Positions 46,688-54,986 of a DNA stretch of 64,000 nucleotides are shown here, in pieces (within the stretch, counting starts at the first letter, position 1; the number at the start of each line of letters is the position of its first letter). Position numbers and translations under genes: made by a program. Under the pieces are notes generated by a model, which was not told where the DNA came from, searched no databases, and saw nothing but the letters and a program-made list of their open reading frames with translations. The DNA is from Parvimonas micra (GTDB lineage: Bacteria; Bacillota; Clostridia; Tissierellales; Peptoniphilaceae): positions 186,001 to 250,000 of the forward strand of contig NZ_JAJTJP010000003.1 in NCBI RefSeq assembly GCF_021300775.1, given 5' to 3'.

Positions 46688-46915
46688 ACAACCACCTTTA
46701 AGTTTTTTACTTCTTATATAAAGTTTAGGAAATTTTTCATGTTGATTAAAATAACCCATAAGTTCAAAAAATTGAAAAGCTCTTTTTTGTTGTTCGACAG
46801 TCATTCCCAACTTTTCTCTAATATGTTTTTTTGCCATATTAGAATAAACAAAATACCCTTCACTATTTATATCTTTAATAACAATATCATATAAGTCATA
46901 ATACTCTTGTTTCAT
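46685..46915 (-). CDS. Small protein after the ABC exporter, unknown function
   Basis: 76 residues from the ATG at 46915, which shares its A with the TAA of the upstream ABC gene (TAATG), so it is translationally coupled. It begins MKQEYYDLYDIVIKDINSEG and ends KKLKGGC. Mostly helical, no signal or membrane segment, no known domain. Coupling suggests a role with the exporter. Confidence 0.6.
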   Translation of the reverse strand: MKQEYYDLYDIVIKDINSEGYFVYSNMAKKHIREKLGMTVEQQKRAFQFFELMGYFNQHEKFPKLYIRSKKLKGGC

Positions 46916-48651
46916 TATTTGTCCCCTTTTGCAGATTGTATTTCGTACCAAGTTTTATATTTTCCATTAAGAGCGATCAACTCATCATGTGTACCTGTTT
47001 CTAAAACTTTTCCATTTTCTATCATAACTATTGTATCACAATTTTTAACGGTGGACAATCTATGTGCAATAATCATTGTGCTTCTACCCTGTTTTAAAAC
47101 ATCAATTCCATAATTGATAATTTTCTCAGTTTCAGTATCAATATTAGCAGTTGCTTCATCCAAAATTAAAACTTTTGGATTTCTAACTATTGCTCTAGCA
47201 AAACAGATGATTTGTTTTTCTCCAAGAGACAAATCCGAACCACTTATTGCAAGCTCAAAATCCAAATTATTATCTCTTCTTTGTAAAAGATTTTCCCCTC
47301 CAACTTTTACAATAGCATCTAGCACTTCTTTTTCAGTTATATTTTCATCTTTAAGAGTAATATTGTCTTTTATACTTCCTGTAAAAATATAAGGATCTTG
47401 AAGCACTACTGCCATTTGTTTCCTATATGATGCTTTACTTAAAGTTTTTATATTTTGTCCATCAAGTAAAATTTCTCCTTTTTGATTTTCATAAAAACCT
47501 AAAATTAAATTCATTATTGTTGACTTTCCACTTCCAGTTGCACCAACAAAAGCAATTGATTTTCCCTTTTCAAGTTTGAAGTTGACATCTTTTAAAACTG
47601 GAACATTTTCTTTATATTCAAAACCAACATTTTTAAATTCAATATTTCCTTCAAGTTCAATTTCCCTATCCGTTGTTTTTTCTTGTTCAATTTCGAAAAT
47701 TTTGATGATTCTATCACAAGAAACAAGCGCAGTCTTATATCTATTTATTTCAGATAAGAAATTCATAAATAGCCTTAAAATTCTTTTATTGTATTCAATT
47801 AGAATATATAATATACCAACACTTAAACCTAGTCCATTTAGTTTTAAAATGGTAAATACTAAAATTATTATCGCATTAGTAACAATCATTACAAAGTCCA
47901 TCAAATTCCAAGAGAACAAAGCATTGATTAAAGTTCTTCTTATATAGTTTTTCTCAACTTCTTTATTTTCTTTTTCAAAAGAATTAATCATCAAATCTTC
48001 ATTTCCATAAACTTGAATTACAGGTAAAGATTTAATAGTTTCATTATAGATTGAGCTTGTAATTCCCTCATGTTTTCTTATAGTTTTAGTAACTTCTGTA
48101 AGTTTTTGACCATAATATTTTGTAATTACATACATTAATGGCAAATAAACCAATACTATTAATAATAAATATGGACTAATGAAAAACATAACAGTTAACA
48201 TCATTCCTAGATTTAAAACAAAAGCTAGTAAGTCATTTAAAAGAGTTTGATATAACTCTTTAATTGTATTTGTATCAGTTGTAAATCTAGAAACCAAATC
48301 TCCTGCATAAGAACTATCAAAATATTGCATCTTGAAACTTTGCATACGTCTAATTAGACTAAATTGAATCTTGTATGCGATATTACAAGAAATTTTATTA
48401 AAAGTAATTCTTACTACAAAAGTAAATCCTACAACAGCTAAGTTTAATGCTAAATAGAATAACACTTTATTTAAAATAAAGGAATAAAAATTATCCATAT
48501 TAACCAAATCTGCATCTATAATTGATGAAATAACTGTTGGTATATACACATCAAGAAAAACTCTAAAAATAGTACAAATTGAGCCTGTAAAAAGTAAAAA
48601 CTTTTCTTCTAAAAGGTAGGAAGTTAAAAACTTTAATTTCTTATTCTTCAT
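46915..48651 (-). CDS. ABC exporter half-transporter, canonical ATPase site
   Basis: 578 residues: six membrane helices (about 1-310) and a nucleotide-binding domain with Walker A GATGSGKST, signature-type LSLGEKQI, Walker B VLILDEATANID with the catalytic Glu, and H-loop AHRLSTV. It overlaps the preceding exporter gene by 11 bp. The pair makes a heterodimeric multidrug- or lipid-type exporter. The signature reads SLGE rather than SGGQ. Confidence 0.9.
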   Translation of the reverse strand: MKNKKLKFLTSYLLEEKFLLFTGSICTIFRVFLDVYIPTVISSIIDADLVNMDNFYSFILNKVLFYLALNLAVVGFTFVVRITFNKISCNIAYKIQFSLIRRMQSFKMQYFDSSYAGDLVSRFTTDTNTIKELYQTLLNDLLAFVLNLGMMLTVMFFISPYLLLIVLVYLPLMYVITKYYGQKLTEVTKTIRKHEGITSSIYNETIKSLPVIQVYGNEDLMINSFEKENKEVEKNYIRRTLINALFSWNLMDFVMIVTNAIIILVFTILKLNGLGLSVGILYILIEYNKRILRLFMNFLSEINRYKTALVSCDRIIKIFEIEQEKTTDREIELEGNIEFKNVGFEYKENVPVLKDVNFKLEKGKSIAFVGATGSGKSTIMNLILGFYENQKGEILLDGQNIKTLSKASYRKQMAVVLQDPYIFTGSIKDNITLKDENITEKEVLDAIVKVGGENLLQRRDNNLDFELAISGSDLSLGEKQIICFARAIVRNPKVLILDEATANIDTETEKIINYGIDVLKQGRSTMIIAHRLSTVKNCDTIVMIENGKVLETGTHDELIALNGKYKTWYEIQSAKGDK

Positions 48652-50383
48652 CTTCTTCCTCCTTATCTAGACTTTGATACTCAAATTGTTCTTTATACCA
48701 AGAATCCTTGGAAATAAGTTCTTCATGAGTTCCTCTATCTACTATTTTTCCATTGTCCATAACCAAAATTAAATCAGCATGTTCAACTGCAGAAATTCTA
48801 TGAGAAATAATTATATTAGTTCTATTTTTTCTATTTTCTTTAAGCGAATTAATAATCTTACTTTCAGTATTTGCATCAATCGCAGAAAAAGAATCATCTA
48901 AAACTAGAATTTCAGGATCACGATATAACGCTCTCGCTAGAGAAATTCTTTGTTTTTGTCCACCAGAAAGTCCAAGACCACGTTCTCCAACAACTGTATC
49001 AAGTCCTTTTTCTAAATTTTGTATATCCTTATAAAAATCTGCTTTTTTAATAACATTAATAATTCTTTCATCATCTTCTGATACACTACCAAATAAAATA
49101 TTTTCTCTTACAGTTTTTGAGAGCAAAATATTCTCTTGACTTACATATCCAAATTTACTTCTTACTGATGTAATATCATATTCCTCATAAGGTATATTAT
49201 TAATAAAAACCTTGTTTTTATCAAAATTATAAAATCTTAAAATTTGTTTTACTAATGTACTCTTTCCACTTCCACTTTTACCAACAATCCCTAAAGTTTC
49301 TCCCTTATTTAGTTTAAAACTTATATCTTTAAGTGAAGCCTCTTTTTCTTCAGGATAATAAAAAGAAAAGTTTTTAAATTCCATAGTAGAAAAATCTTCT
49401 AAAATTTTATCACCATCTTCAATTTCTGTCTCATCATCAAGTAGAAGATTTATTCTATTTATTGAAACTAATGCTCTTTTATAGGTATTTATACAGTCGC
49501 CAAGTCCCCAAAAAGACCATGCTAAAGTCTCTCCAAGTCCAAAAAATGTTACAAGTTTTCCAATTGAAATACTTCCATTTCTAACTAAAAAAGCCCCATA
49601 AAATAGTCCTATTACCATTGATACCACTCTTATAAATGAGTTTGAAAGAAAAGACATCATCCAAAGATTCGATTCTAAATATGCTAAATCGAAATAATAT
49701 TTAATTATTTTAGAAATATTTTTTTGTCTTACCTCTTCATTAACATAACTTTTTATTAATTTTATTCCTTCAATTATTTCTAAAATTTCCTGACTTGACT
49801 TTCCAAAAGTCAAATTCATTTCTTCACTTACTTTACCAACTTTTTTACTTATTAAATTTGTAATAATTGCTGTGAAAACAAAAGGTAACATAACTGCAAT
49901 AGTTAGTTCCCAAGAAAGAAAGAACACAAGATAAATTGCACAAATTAATGGCATAAAAATAGAATCACATGCTAATAAAATTCCAAAACTAAAATATTCA
50001 TATATGTATTTTGTTTCGTTATCTGCTAAACCAATAACATCTCCTGCAGTATTTTTTTGAAAAAAATCAGGAGATTTCTTTAATATTTTTCTAAAAATTA
50101 AATCCTTATAGTACATCTTTAACTTAGCGCCTGAACCAAAAGATAAATAAGCAAAAGTCATAAAACTTAAAAAGTTAACTAAGCCTAAAAATATCATCAA
50201 AGCTACATAACTATAAACTTTTGTAGCCTCAAAAGTTGGACTTTTAAACAAATCTACAATCTTTCCAGATAAAACAACTAAATAAATTAAAATTAAACTG
50301 CTAATTATATCAAAGGCGCATCCAAGTATAAATTTTGTTTTTGTCTTTTTAAAGCCATCTCTAACAGCTAAATAAATCCCCAT
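48641..50383 (-). CDS. ABC exporter half-transporter, degenerate ATPase site
   Basis: 580 residues: six membrane helices, then Walker A GKSGSGKST, canonical signature LSGGQKQRISLARAL, and Walker B ILVLDDSFSAID, where Asp replaces the catalytic Glu. With its partner (LSLGE, DE) this gives one active and one degenerate site, as in TM287/288- and BmrCD-type heterodimers. It is the first gene of the operon; the ribosome site is GGAGAAGGTG. Confidence 0.9.
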   Translation of the reverse strand: MGIYLAVRDGFKKTKTKFILGCAFDIISSLILIYLVVLSGKIVDLFKSPTFEATKVYSYVALMIFLGLVNFLSFMTFAYLSFGSGAKLKMYYKDLIFRKILKKSPDFFQKNTAGDVIGLADNETKYIYEYFSFGILLACDSIFMPLICAIYLVFFLSWELTIAVMLPFVFTAIITNLISKKVGKVSEEMNLTFGKSSQEILEIIEGIKLIKSYVNEEVRQKNISKIIKYYFDLAYLESNLWMMSFLSNSFIRVVSMVIGLFYGAFLVRNGSISIGKLVTFFGLGETLAWSFWGLGDCINTYKRALVSINRINLLLDDETEIEDGDKILEDFSTMEFKNFSFYYPEEKEASLKDISFKLNKGETLGIVGKSGSGKSTLVKQILRFYNFDKNKVFINNIPYEEYDITSVRSKFGYVSQENILLSKTVRENILFGSVSEDDERIINVIKKADFYKDIQNLEKGLDTVVGERGLGLSGGQKQRISLARALYRDPEILVLDDSFSAIDANTESKIINSLKENRKNRTNIIISHRISAVEHADLILVMDNGKIVDRGTHEELISKDSWYKEQFEYQSLDKEEEDEE

Positions 50384-50404
50384 TTAATCACCTTCTCCCA
50401 CTTC

Positions 50405-50436
50405 AAAAAAAGCTCTTCAAAAAGAAGAGCAATTTT
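50405..50436. terminator. Terminator of the LacI-family regulator gene
   Basis: GCTCTTC...GAAGAGC stem with flanking A- and T-runs, between the regulator and the exporter operon. Confidence 0.75.
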
Positions 50437-50440
50437 TAAA

Positions 50441-51460
50441 TTATTTATTTTTTTTCTTAAAAGTAGCAACAGATCCTCTTTCAACAATTCTTGAAGGTAA
50501 GATTGTAACATCCTTTAATTTTTCTTCATTTCTAAGTTCCTTAATCAACTTTCTCATAGATATTGCACCCATATCATAATATGGTTCTTCTATTGTTGTA
50601 AGTGCAGGTCTGTAAATTGATGCGATTAAATCATCTCCGAATCCTGCAACTGAAATATCTTGAGGAACTTTAAGTCCGTTATCATAACAATAACTTATAA
50701 AACCAATTGCTAAAGAATCTTCACTTGCAAAAACAACTGTTGATTTATTATCTTTGATAAGTTTGAAAATTTCTTCTCCCATATCATATCCAGCTTGAAC
50801 TGTTATATCCTTTGCATTTATAAGAGCTGATTTTACTTTTCTTTCAGCAACAGCTTCATTAAATCCAGCAAGTTTTTCTCTACCAATTCTACTTGTAATA
50901 TCCTCACTTATAAAAATAATACTTTCATGTCCTTCATCAACAAGATAGTTAGTCATTTTATTACAAGTTGATTTGTAATCAATACTTACTGTATGTTCAT
51001 CAGTATATTCATAAAATTTATCAAGTCTTACAAATGGAATGTTTTTACTTTTCAACTTAAACAAAATTTCCGGATTAATCTTTTCACTTATCATAATAAT
51101 TCCTTCAACTTGTTTAGTGCACATAAATTCGATAATCTTATGCTCTACTTCAATATCTCCGTATGTACTAGAAAGTAAAATATCATAATTGTACATTCTT
51201 CCAATTTCTTCAATTCCTCTAATAATTTGAGCCATATAAGAAATTCCTATATCTTTTACAATAACACCAATCATATTTGATTTTCTCATTACAAGACTTC
51301 TTGCCAATTCATTAGGCTTAAAATCTAATTTCTTTATAGCATCTAAAACCTTTCTTCTTGATTCTGGGCTTACAGGTTTTGACTCATTCATGACTCTTGA
51401 AACAGTTGAAATAGAAACCCCAGCTAATTTAGCTACATCTTTTATAGTAGGTACTGACAT
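50441..51460 (-). CDS. LacI/GalR-family transcriptional regulator
   Basis: 339 residues. N-terminal helix-turn-helix TIKDVAKLAGVSISTVSRVM and hinge KPNELARSLVMRKS, followed by a periplasmic-binding-protein-like effector domain (IGVIVKDI, VSIDYKST, VAGFGDDLIA). It resembles the CcpA/sugar repressor branch, but the CcpA-specific contacts cannot be verified by eye. No sugar operon adjoins it; the target is unknown. A GTTT-N2-AAAC palindrome in its leader may be its own operator. Confidence 0.88.
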   Translation of the reverse strand: MSVPTIKDVAKLAGVSISTVSRVMNESKPVSPESRRKVLDAIKKLDFKPNELARSLVMRKSNMIGVIVKDIGISYMAQIIRGIEEIGRMYNYDILLSSTYGDIEVEHKIIEFMCTKQVEGIIMISEKINPEILFKLKSKNIPFVRLDKFYEYTDEHTVSIDYKSTCNKMTNYLVDEGHESIIFISEDITSRIGREKLAGFNEAVAERKVKSALINAKDITVQAGYDMGEEIFKLIKDNKSTVVFASEDSLAIGFISYCYDNGLKVPQDISVAGFGDDLIASIYRPALTTIEEPYYDMGAISMRKLIKELRNEEKLKDVTILPSRIVERGSVATFKKKNK

Positions 51461-51499
51461 GTTATCACTCCTTTGAATTAAAATTAAATATAAAAATCG

Positions 51500-51518
51500 T
51501 TTACAAACATCAATATAA
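51500..51518. promoter_or_regulatory. Possible LacI-family operator upstream of the regulator
   Basis: ATCGTTTACAAACATC centred on GTTT-AC-AAAC, about 45 bp upstream of the start, in an AT-rich promoter region. The core fits LacI-family half-sites but is short. Confidence 0.35.
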
Positions 51519-51635
51519 TTATAACATAATTTAATTTAAAATAAAATACTTTATGAAAATTATTTTCAGTAATTTTCCCGCTTGAAAATTCATAATTATT
51601 TAGTAAAAATATATTACTAAAAATGTTTTACCCAT

Positions 51636-51676
51636 AAAAAAACTGTAAAATATTTATAATATATTTTACAGTAAAA
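51636..51676 (-). terminator. Terminator of the small membrane-protein gene
   Basis: ACTGTAAAATAT...ATATTTTACAGT, a 12-bp perfect stem. Confidence 0.7.
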
Positions 51677-51679
51677 TTT

Positions 51680-51931
51680 TTATTTTTTAACTTTTATATA
51701 TAAGCCGAATAAAACAGTAGAAATAATCAATGCAACAAAACATATCCCAATTTCTATTCCCACATAATTAACCAAAGCCTTATTAACAGGTAAAAATCCT
51801 CCAGTCAAATCAGAAAACACAGGGTAATTATTTGTAACAGAAGTCATAACAATCCCCAAAATTATAATCACAATAAGGAATAGAATATTTTTCTTCTGTT
51901 TTATAAAATATTAAAAAAATAAATTACACAT
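51680..51931 (-). pseudogene. Small two-helix membrane protein with an early stop codon
   Basis: A GGAGG site precedes an ATG at 51931, but after MCNLFF a TAA follows at 51913-51911. The same frame then continues YFIKQKKNILFLIV and, from a GTG at 51871, 63 residues with two membrane helices (ILGIVMTSV and IGICFVALIISTVLFGLY). The stop lies in a run of seven T, so a base change or a homopolymer error could explain it. A shortened protein from the GTG is also possible. No family recognised. Confidence 0.5.
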
Positions 51932-52124
51932 AACTACCTCCAAAGCAAAGCAAAAAAATATTTCATATATAATACATTTTAAAAAATTAATTTATCTATT
52001 TACTTTATATTCTAGGTAAATAGTTATCACGAGAATATCACAATTATATTTTTTTATCAAATATAAAAACTGGTATTTTTCATCATATATATTGACATAA
52101 AATAAAAATATATCATAATTATAT

Positions 52125-52160
52125 AAAAAAACTCATCTAAGCATGTTAGATGAGTTTTTA
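52125..52160. terminator. Hairpin terminator near the repeat pair
   Basis: AAACTCATCTAA-GCATG-TTAGATGAGTTTTT. The stretch 51932-52124 holds no gene. Confidence 0.7.
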
Positions 52161-52304
52161 TTGTGAAACAAAAAGGTTCCCGGGCACCCACCCGATGCAA
52201 AGCATCGAGGAATGGTGGGGTTGTTATTGTGAAACATTGTGAAACAACAAGGTTCCCGGGTACCCACCCGATGCAAAGCATCGTGGAAGGGTGGGGTTCT
52301 TATT
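52161..52304. repeat. Two tandem GC-rich hairpin repeat units
   Basis: Unit 1 (52161-52236) and unit 2 (52237-52304) each read TTGTGAAACAA, GGTTCCCGGG, CACCC or TACCC, ACCCGATGCAAAGCATCG, then a GGGTGGGGTT-type end. ACCC/GGGT and CGATGC/GCATCG arms form a long hairpin, striking in an AT-rich genome. Related copies lie at 45567 (degenerate) and 61798-62047 (interrupted). Small ORFs over this region are spurious. Confidence 0.85.
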
Positions 52305-52332
52305 TAATTATTTTTAAAATTTTTATTAAAGT

Positions 52333-53508
52333 TTATAAACACCTTCTATAAATATTTTCTATATCTTCTGGTGTTAATTCTTTAAATCCTTTTATACTTT
52401 CTTTTCCCTTGCAAGCCTTCTTAGCCATAATAGCAAAATTTTCATCGTTAATATTTACATCTGTTAATGTACTTTGTAATTTTAAGTCGTTAAATAAAAA
52501 TTCAGAAAGTTTTTCAATGGCTTTTTCTGCAATTTCTCTATCAGACAGATTTTTATCTATGCCAAAAACATTAACTCCGAATTGAACATATTTATAAATA
52601 TTTTCATCATTTAAACAATATTGCATCCAACGAGGAGTTAATATTGCAAGTCCATGTCCATGAGTTATATCATAAAATGCTGAAAGTTCATGTTCCATTG
52701 GGTGACAACTCCATGCAGTTGATTTACTTCCATTTATAAAACCATTTATTGCCCATGAAGATGCCCACATTAAATTAGCACGAGCTTCATAGTTTGTAGG
52801 GTCTTTCATTGCTATCGGAGCATATTTTATTACTGTTTTCATAAGACCTTCCATAACACAATCAAGCATAAATAAATCATTTTCTGTTGTAAAATAAACT
52901 TCTAGGATATGACTTAAAATATCTGCTGAACCGCAAGCAGTTTGATATTCACTTACACTGTATGTATTTTTAGGGTCAAGAAAAGAAACCTTTGGTAACA
53001 TAGCCATCGAACCATTGCTTAATTTTTCATTTGTTTTAAGGTTTGAAATAACTCCCCCATTATCCATTTCAGAACCAGTTGCTGAAAGTGTTAATATAGT
53101 TAAAAGAGGCAATGCATCTTCTATTTTTGCTCTTTTTTCTAAATCAAGAAAATCCCAAGGGTCAAAATCAACTTTTGCTCCAGCACAAATAAATTTTGAG
53201 GCGTCAATCGTTGATCCTCCACCAACAGCAAGAACTACATCAATATTTTCTTCCTTACATATTCTAGCACCCTCTCTAACAGATTCTATTCTAGGATTAG
53301 GTTCTATCCCTGAAAGTTCAAAAACTTCAAGTCCTGCACTTTTTATTTCTTTGATAACCTCATCATAAAGTCCTATCTTTTTAATGGAACCTCCTCCATA
53401 AGTTAATAAAACTTTTTTTCCATATTTTGACAATTCTCTTCCAAGATTGGAAAGTTGTCCTTCTCCAAAATATACCTTAACAGGAATATTATAAACAAAT
53501 GGTTTCAT
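52333..53508 (-). CDS. Iron-containing alcohol dehydrogenase (YqhD/BDH type)
   Basis: 391 residues. NAD(P)-binding GGGSTIDASK (about 97-106), TLSATGSEMDNGGVISN, and the metal ligands in CHPMEHELSAFYDITHGHG. This is the branch of NADPH-dependent butanol dehydrogenase and YqhD aldehyde reductase, converting aldehydes to alcohols in fermentation or detoxification. It stands alone, with its own ribosome site AGGAGG. Confidence 0.92.
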   Translation of the reverse strand: MKPFVYNIPVKVYFGEGQLSNLGRELSKYGKKVLLTYGGGSIKKIGLYDEVIKEIKSAGLEVFELSGIEPNPRIESVREGARICKEENIDVVLAVGGGSTIDASKFICAGAKVDFDPWDFLDLEKRAKIEDALPLLTILTLSATGSEMDNGGVISNLKTNEKLSNGSMAMLPKVSFLDPKNTYSVSEYQTACGSADILSHILEVYFTTENDLFMLDCVMEGLMKTVIKYAPIAMKDPTNYEARANLMWASSWAINGFINGSKSTAWSCHPMEHELSAFYDITHGHGLAILTPRWMQYCLNDENIYKYVQFGVNVFGIDKNLSDREIAEKAIEKLSEFLFNDLKLQSTLTDVNINDENFAIMAKKACKGKESIKGFKELTPEDIENIYRRCL

Positions 53509-53605
53509 AAAAAACCTCCTCTTAAATTTTTAAATACTTCTTAATTGATTTTACCTTTTCTCTGTATCTAATTAAAGAATACCCCCATTTTATAATGAGA
53601 AAACA

Positions 53606-53638
53606 AAAAGAGAGAATTATTTAAAACAATTCTCTCCT
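53606..53638. terminator. Hairpin upstream of the alcohol dehydrogenase
   Basis: AGAGAGAATTATTTAAAACAATTCTCTC. The rest of 53509-53818 is AT-rich, with no gene. Confidence 0.5.
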
Positions 53639-53818
53639 AACCTATATATCGGATAAAATCGTTTTTTAATAATGATCAAAATATCATTTTTTCTTTTTAC
53701 CGCTACTATGAGCATAGCATAATAATTTTTCGTTGTCAAATATTAAATCTTTATCTAATCTAAGATAAGTATTTTTTTAATTGTTACTAAAAAATCTAAA
53801 ATTAATATTATATATTGA

Positions 53819-53848
53819 TTGACTATTGATAAAATAATATGGTATACT
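53819..53848 (+). promoter_or_regulatory. Promoter of the lipoprotein unit
   Basis: TTGACT, 18 bp, TATACT. The leader to the lipoprotein start is about 190 nt and contains a small ORF. Confidence 0.6.
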
Positions 53849-53917
53849 CTAATCAATAAAAAATACATTTATCAGTTTTATTTTTAATAGTATAATTATT
53901 TATTATAGGATGGTCTT

Positions 53918-54013
53918 ATGAAAACATTTGTTAATTTTAAAAAAATATCATTAAATTGTTCGAGGTATACGAATGGAGACTGTTTAATTTGTTTTAAAAT
54001 AACAAAAATCTAA
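53918..54013 (+). CDS. Possible 31-residue ORF in the lipoprotein leader
   Basis: An ATG after the weak site AGGATGG opens MKTFVNFKKISLNCSRYTNG and three cysteines in all, ending in TAA at 54011-54013, 34 bp before the lipoprotein start. It could be a tiny gene or leader peptide, or chance. Confidence 0.25.
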   Translation: MKTFVNFKKISLNCSRYTNGDCLICFKITKI

Positions 54014-54047
54014 AAATGTTATAAAAACATACTGGAGGATAAATTTA

Positions 54048-54566
54048 ATGAAAAAATTATTAAAAATTTTTTTCTTATTTTCTGTTTTAGCTTTATGTTC
54101 TTGTAATTCTAATAAAAATAAAGAATTTTATACTACCAATAAAAGCGAAAATGGATTTTATTTGATTAGCAGTCCAGTTCCTAAAAAAGTTGTTGAATAT
54201 GCAAAAGAGATTTTTGTAAAAGAAAAACTAACTGGTACAGCAATTAAAGACGTTAACAATTTGGAATTATCTGAACCATATTCGATAAAGGAAAATATAT
54301 TTTCATTTTTTATTTTGCAAAATGGTAAAAGCGTTGGAACATTAAAAATTACTGAAAATAATGGAAAATTAAAATATCAAATTTCTCAAGGATATCTGGA
54401 AGAAGAATTGAATAATATAATCTCAAAAGACGGAATTTATGAATTGAGTTTTGAAGAAAAAGAAAAAGGTGGTCGTCCAACACCTATATTTAAAAAACGC
54501 GATGATGTTCCTAAGGATAAAGTTATATATAATATCAAAAATTCCATAAAGAAAATACAAAATTAA
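54048..54566 (+). CDS. Predicted lipoprotein, unknown function
   Basis: 172 residues. Signal peptide MKKLLKIFFLFSVLALCSC with a lipobox LCSC (Cys19 lipidated). The mature part has no recognised domain; it is mixed alpha/beta, with a central SFFILQNGKSVGTLKITENNG strand-turn-strand like stretch, and a Lys-rich C-terminus. Good site CTGGAGGATAAATTT. Its place on the outer face of the membrane is the only firm inference. Confidence 0.75.
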   Translation: MKKLLKIFFLFSVLALCSCNSNKNKEFYTTNKSENGFYLISSPVPKKVVEYAKEIFVKEKLTGTAIKDVNNLELSEPYSIKENIFSFFILQNGKSVGTLKITENNGKLKYQISQGYLEEELNNIISKDGIYELSFEEKEKGGRPTPIFKKRDDVPKDKVIYNIKNSIKKIQN

Positions 54567-54576
54567 ATTTAAAAAC

Positions 54577-54612
54577 AAAAAATGATGCTCATTTGAACAT
54601 CATTTTTTTTCT
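54577..54612. terminator. Bidirectional terminator
   Basis: AAATGATG...CATCATTT with A- and T-runs between the convergent lipoprotein and membrane-protein genes. Confidence 0.8.
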
Positions 54613-54986
54613 ATAATTTTATTAAATATTTGCTTTGTCGCATAATGTGAAAGTAATAATATGATTAAAGAAAAATCAAATGGTATTTGTACTACAACTT
54701 TTATTAAAAAGCATAGAACAAAAGCAACAAAATCTAAAATCATAAATTGTTTTTCACTTGTATATTTTTTAATTACATCATATTTTAGTTTTAAATTTCT
54801 AACTAAGATTACAAAAGCAACTACTCCAACTAATGCATCTATGCTGAAATTAACTAAAAATTTACTGTTTATAACAGCCCATAAAAAATATATAAACAAA
54901 GTTCCCATCATGATTATAGTTAATCCTGTAAGAGAAACTTTAGCCTTATCTTCAGCCATTTCTTTTGGCGTAATTCTTCTTGCCAT
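54600..54986 (-). CDS. Small polytopic membrane protein, unknown function
   Basis: 128 residues: a basic, soluble start (MARRITPKEMAEDKAKVSLT), then four hydrophobic helices and a KKYTSEKQ loop. Its start abuts the stop of the M18 aminopeptidase gene, so they are co-transcribed. No family recognised. Confidence 0.65.
   Translation of the reverse strand: MARRITPKEMAEDKAKVSLTGLTIIMMGTLFIYFLWAVINSKFLVNFSIDALVGVVAFVILVRNLKLKYDVIKKYTSEKQFMILDFVAFVLCFLIKVVVQIPFDFSLIILLLSHYATKQIFNKIIEKK

Noticed and set aside
52057..52351. Two opposite short ORFs over the hairpin repeats
   Set aside because: Their peptides only translate the repeated units (APTRCKASRNGG-type) and lack start signals.
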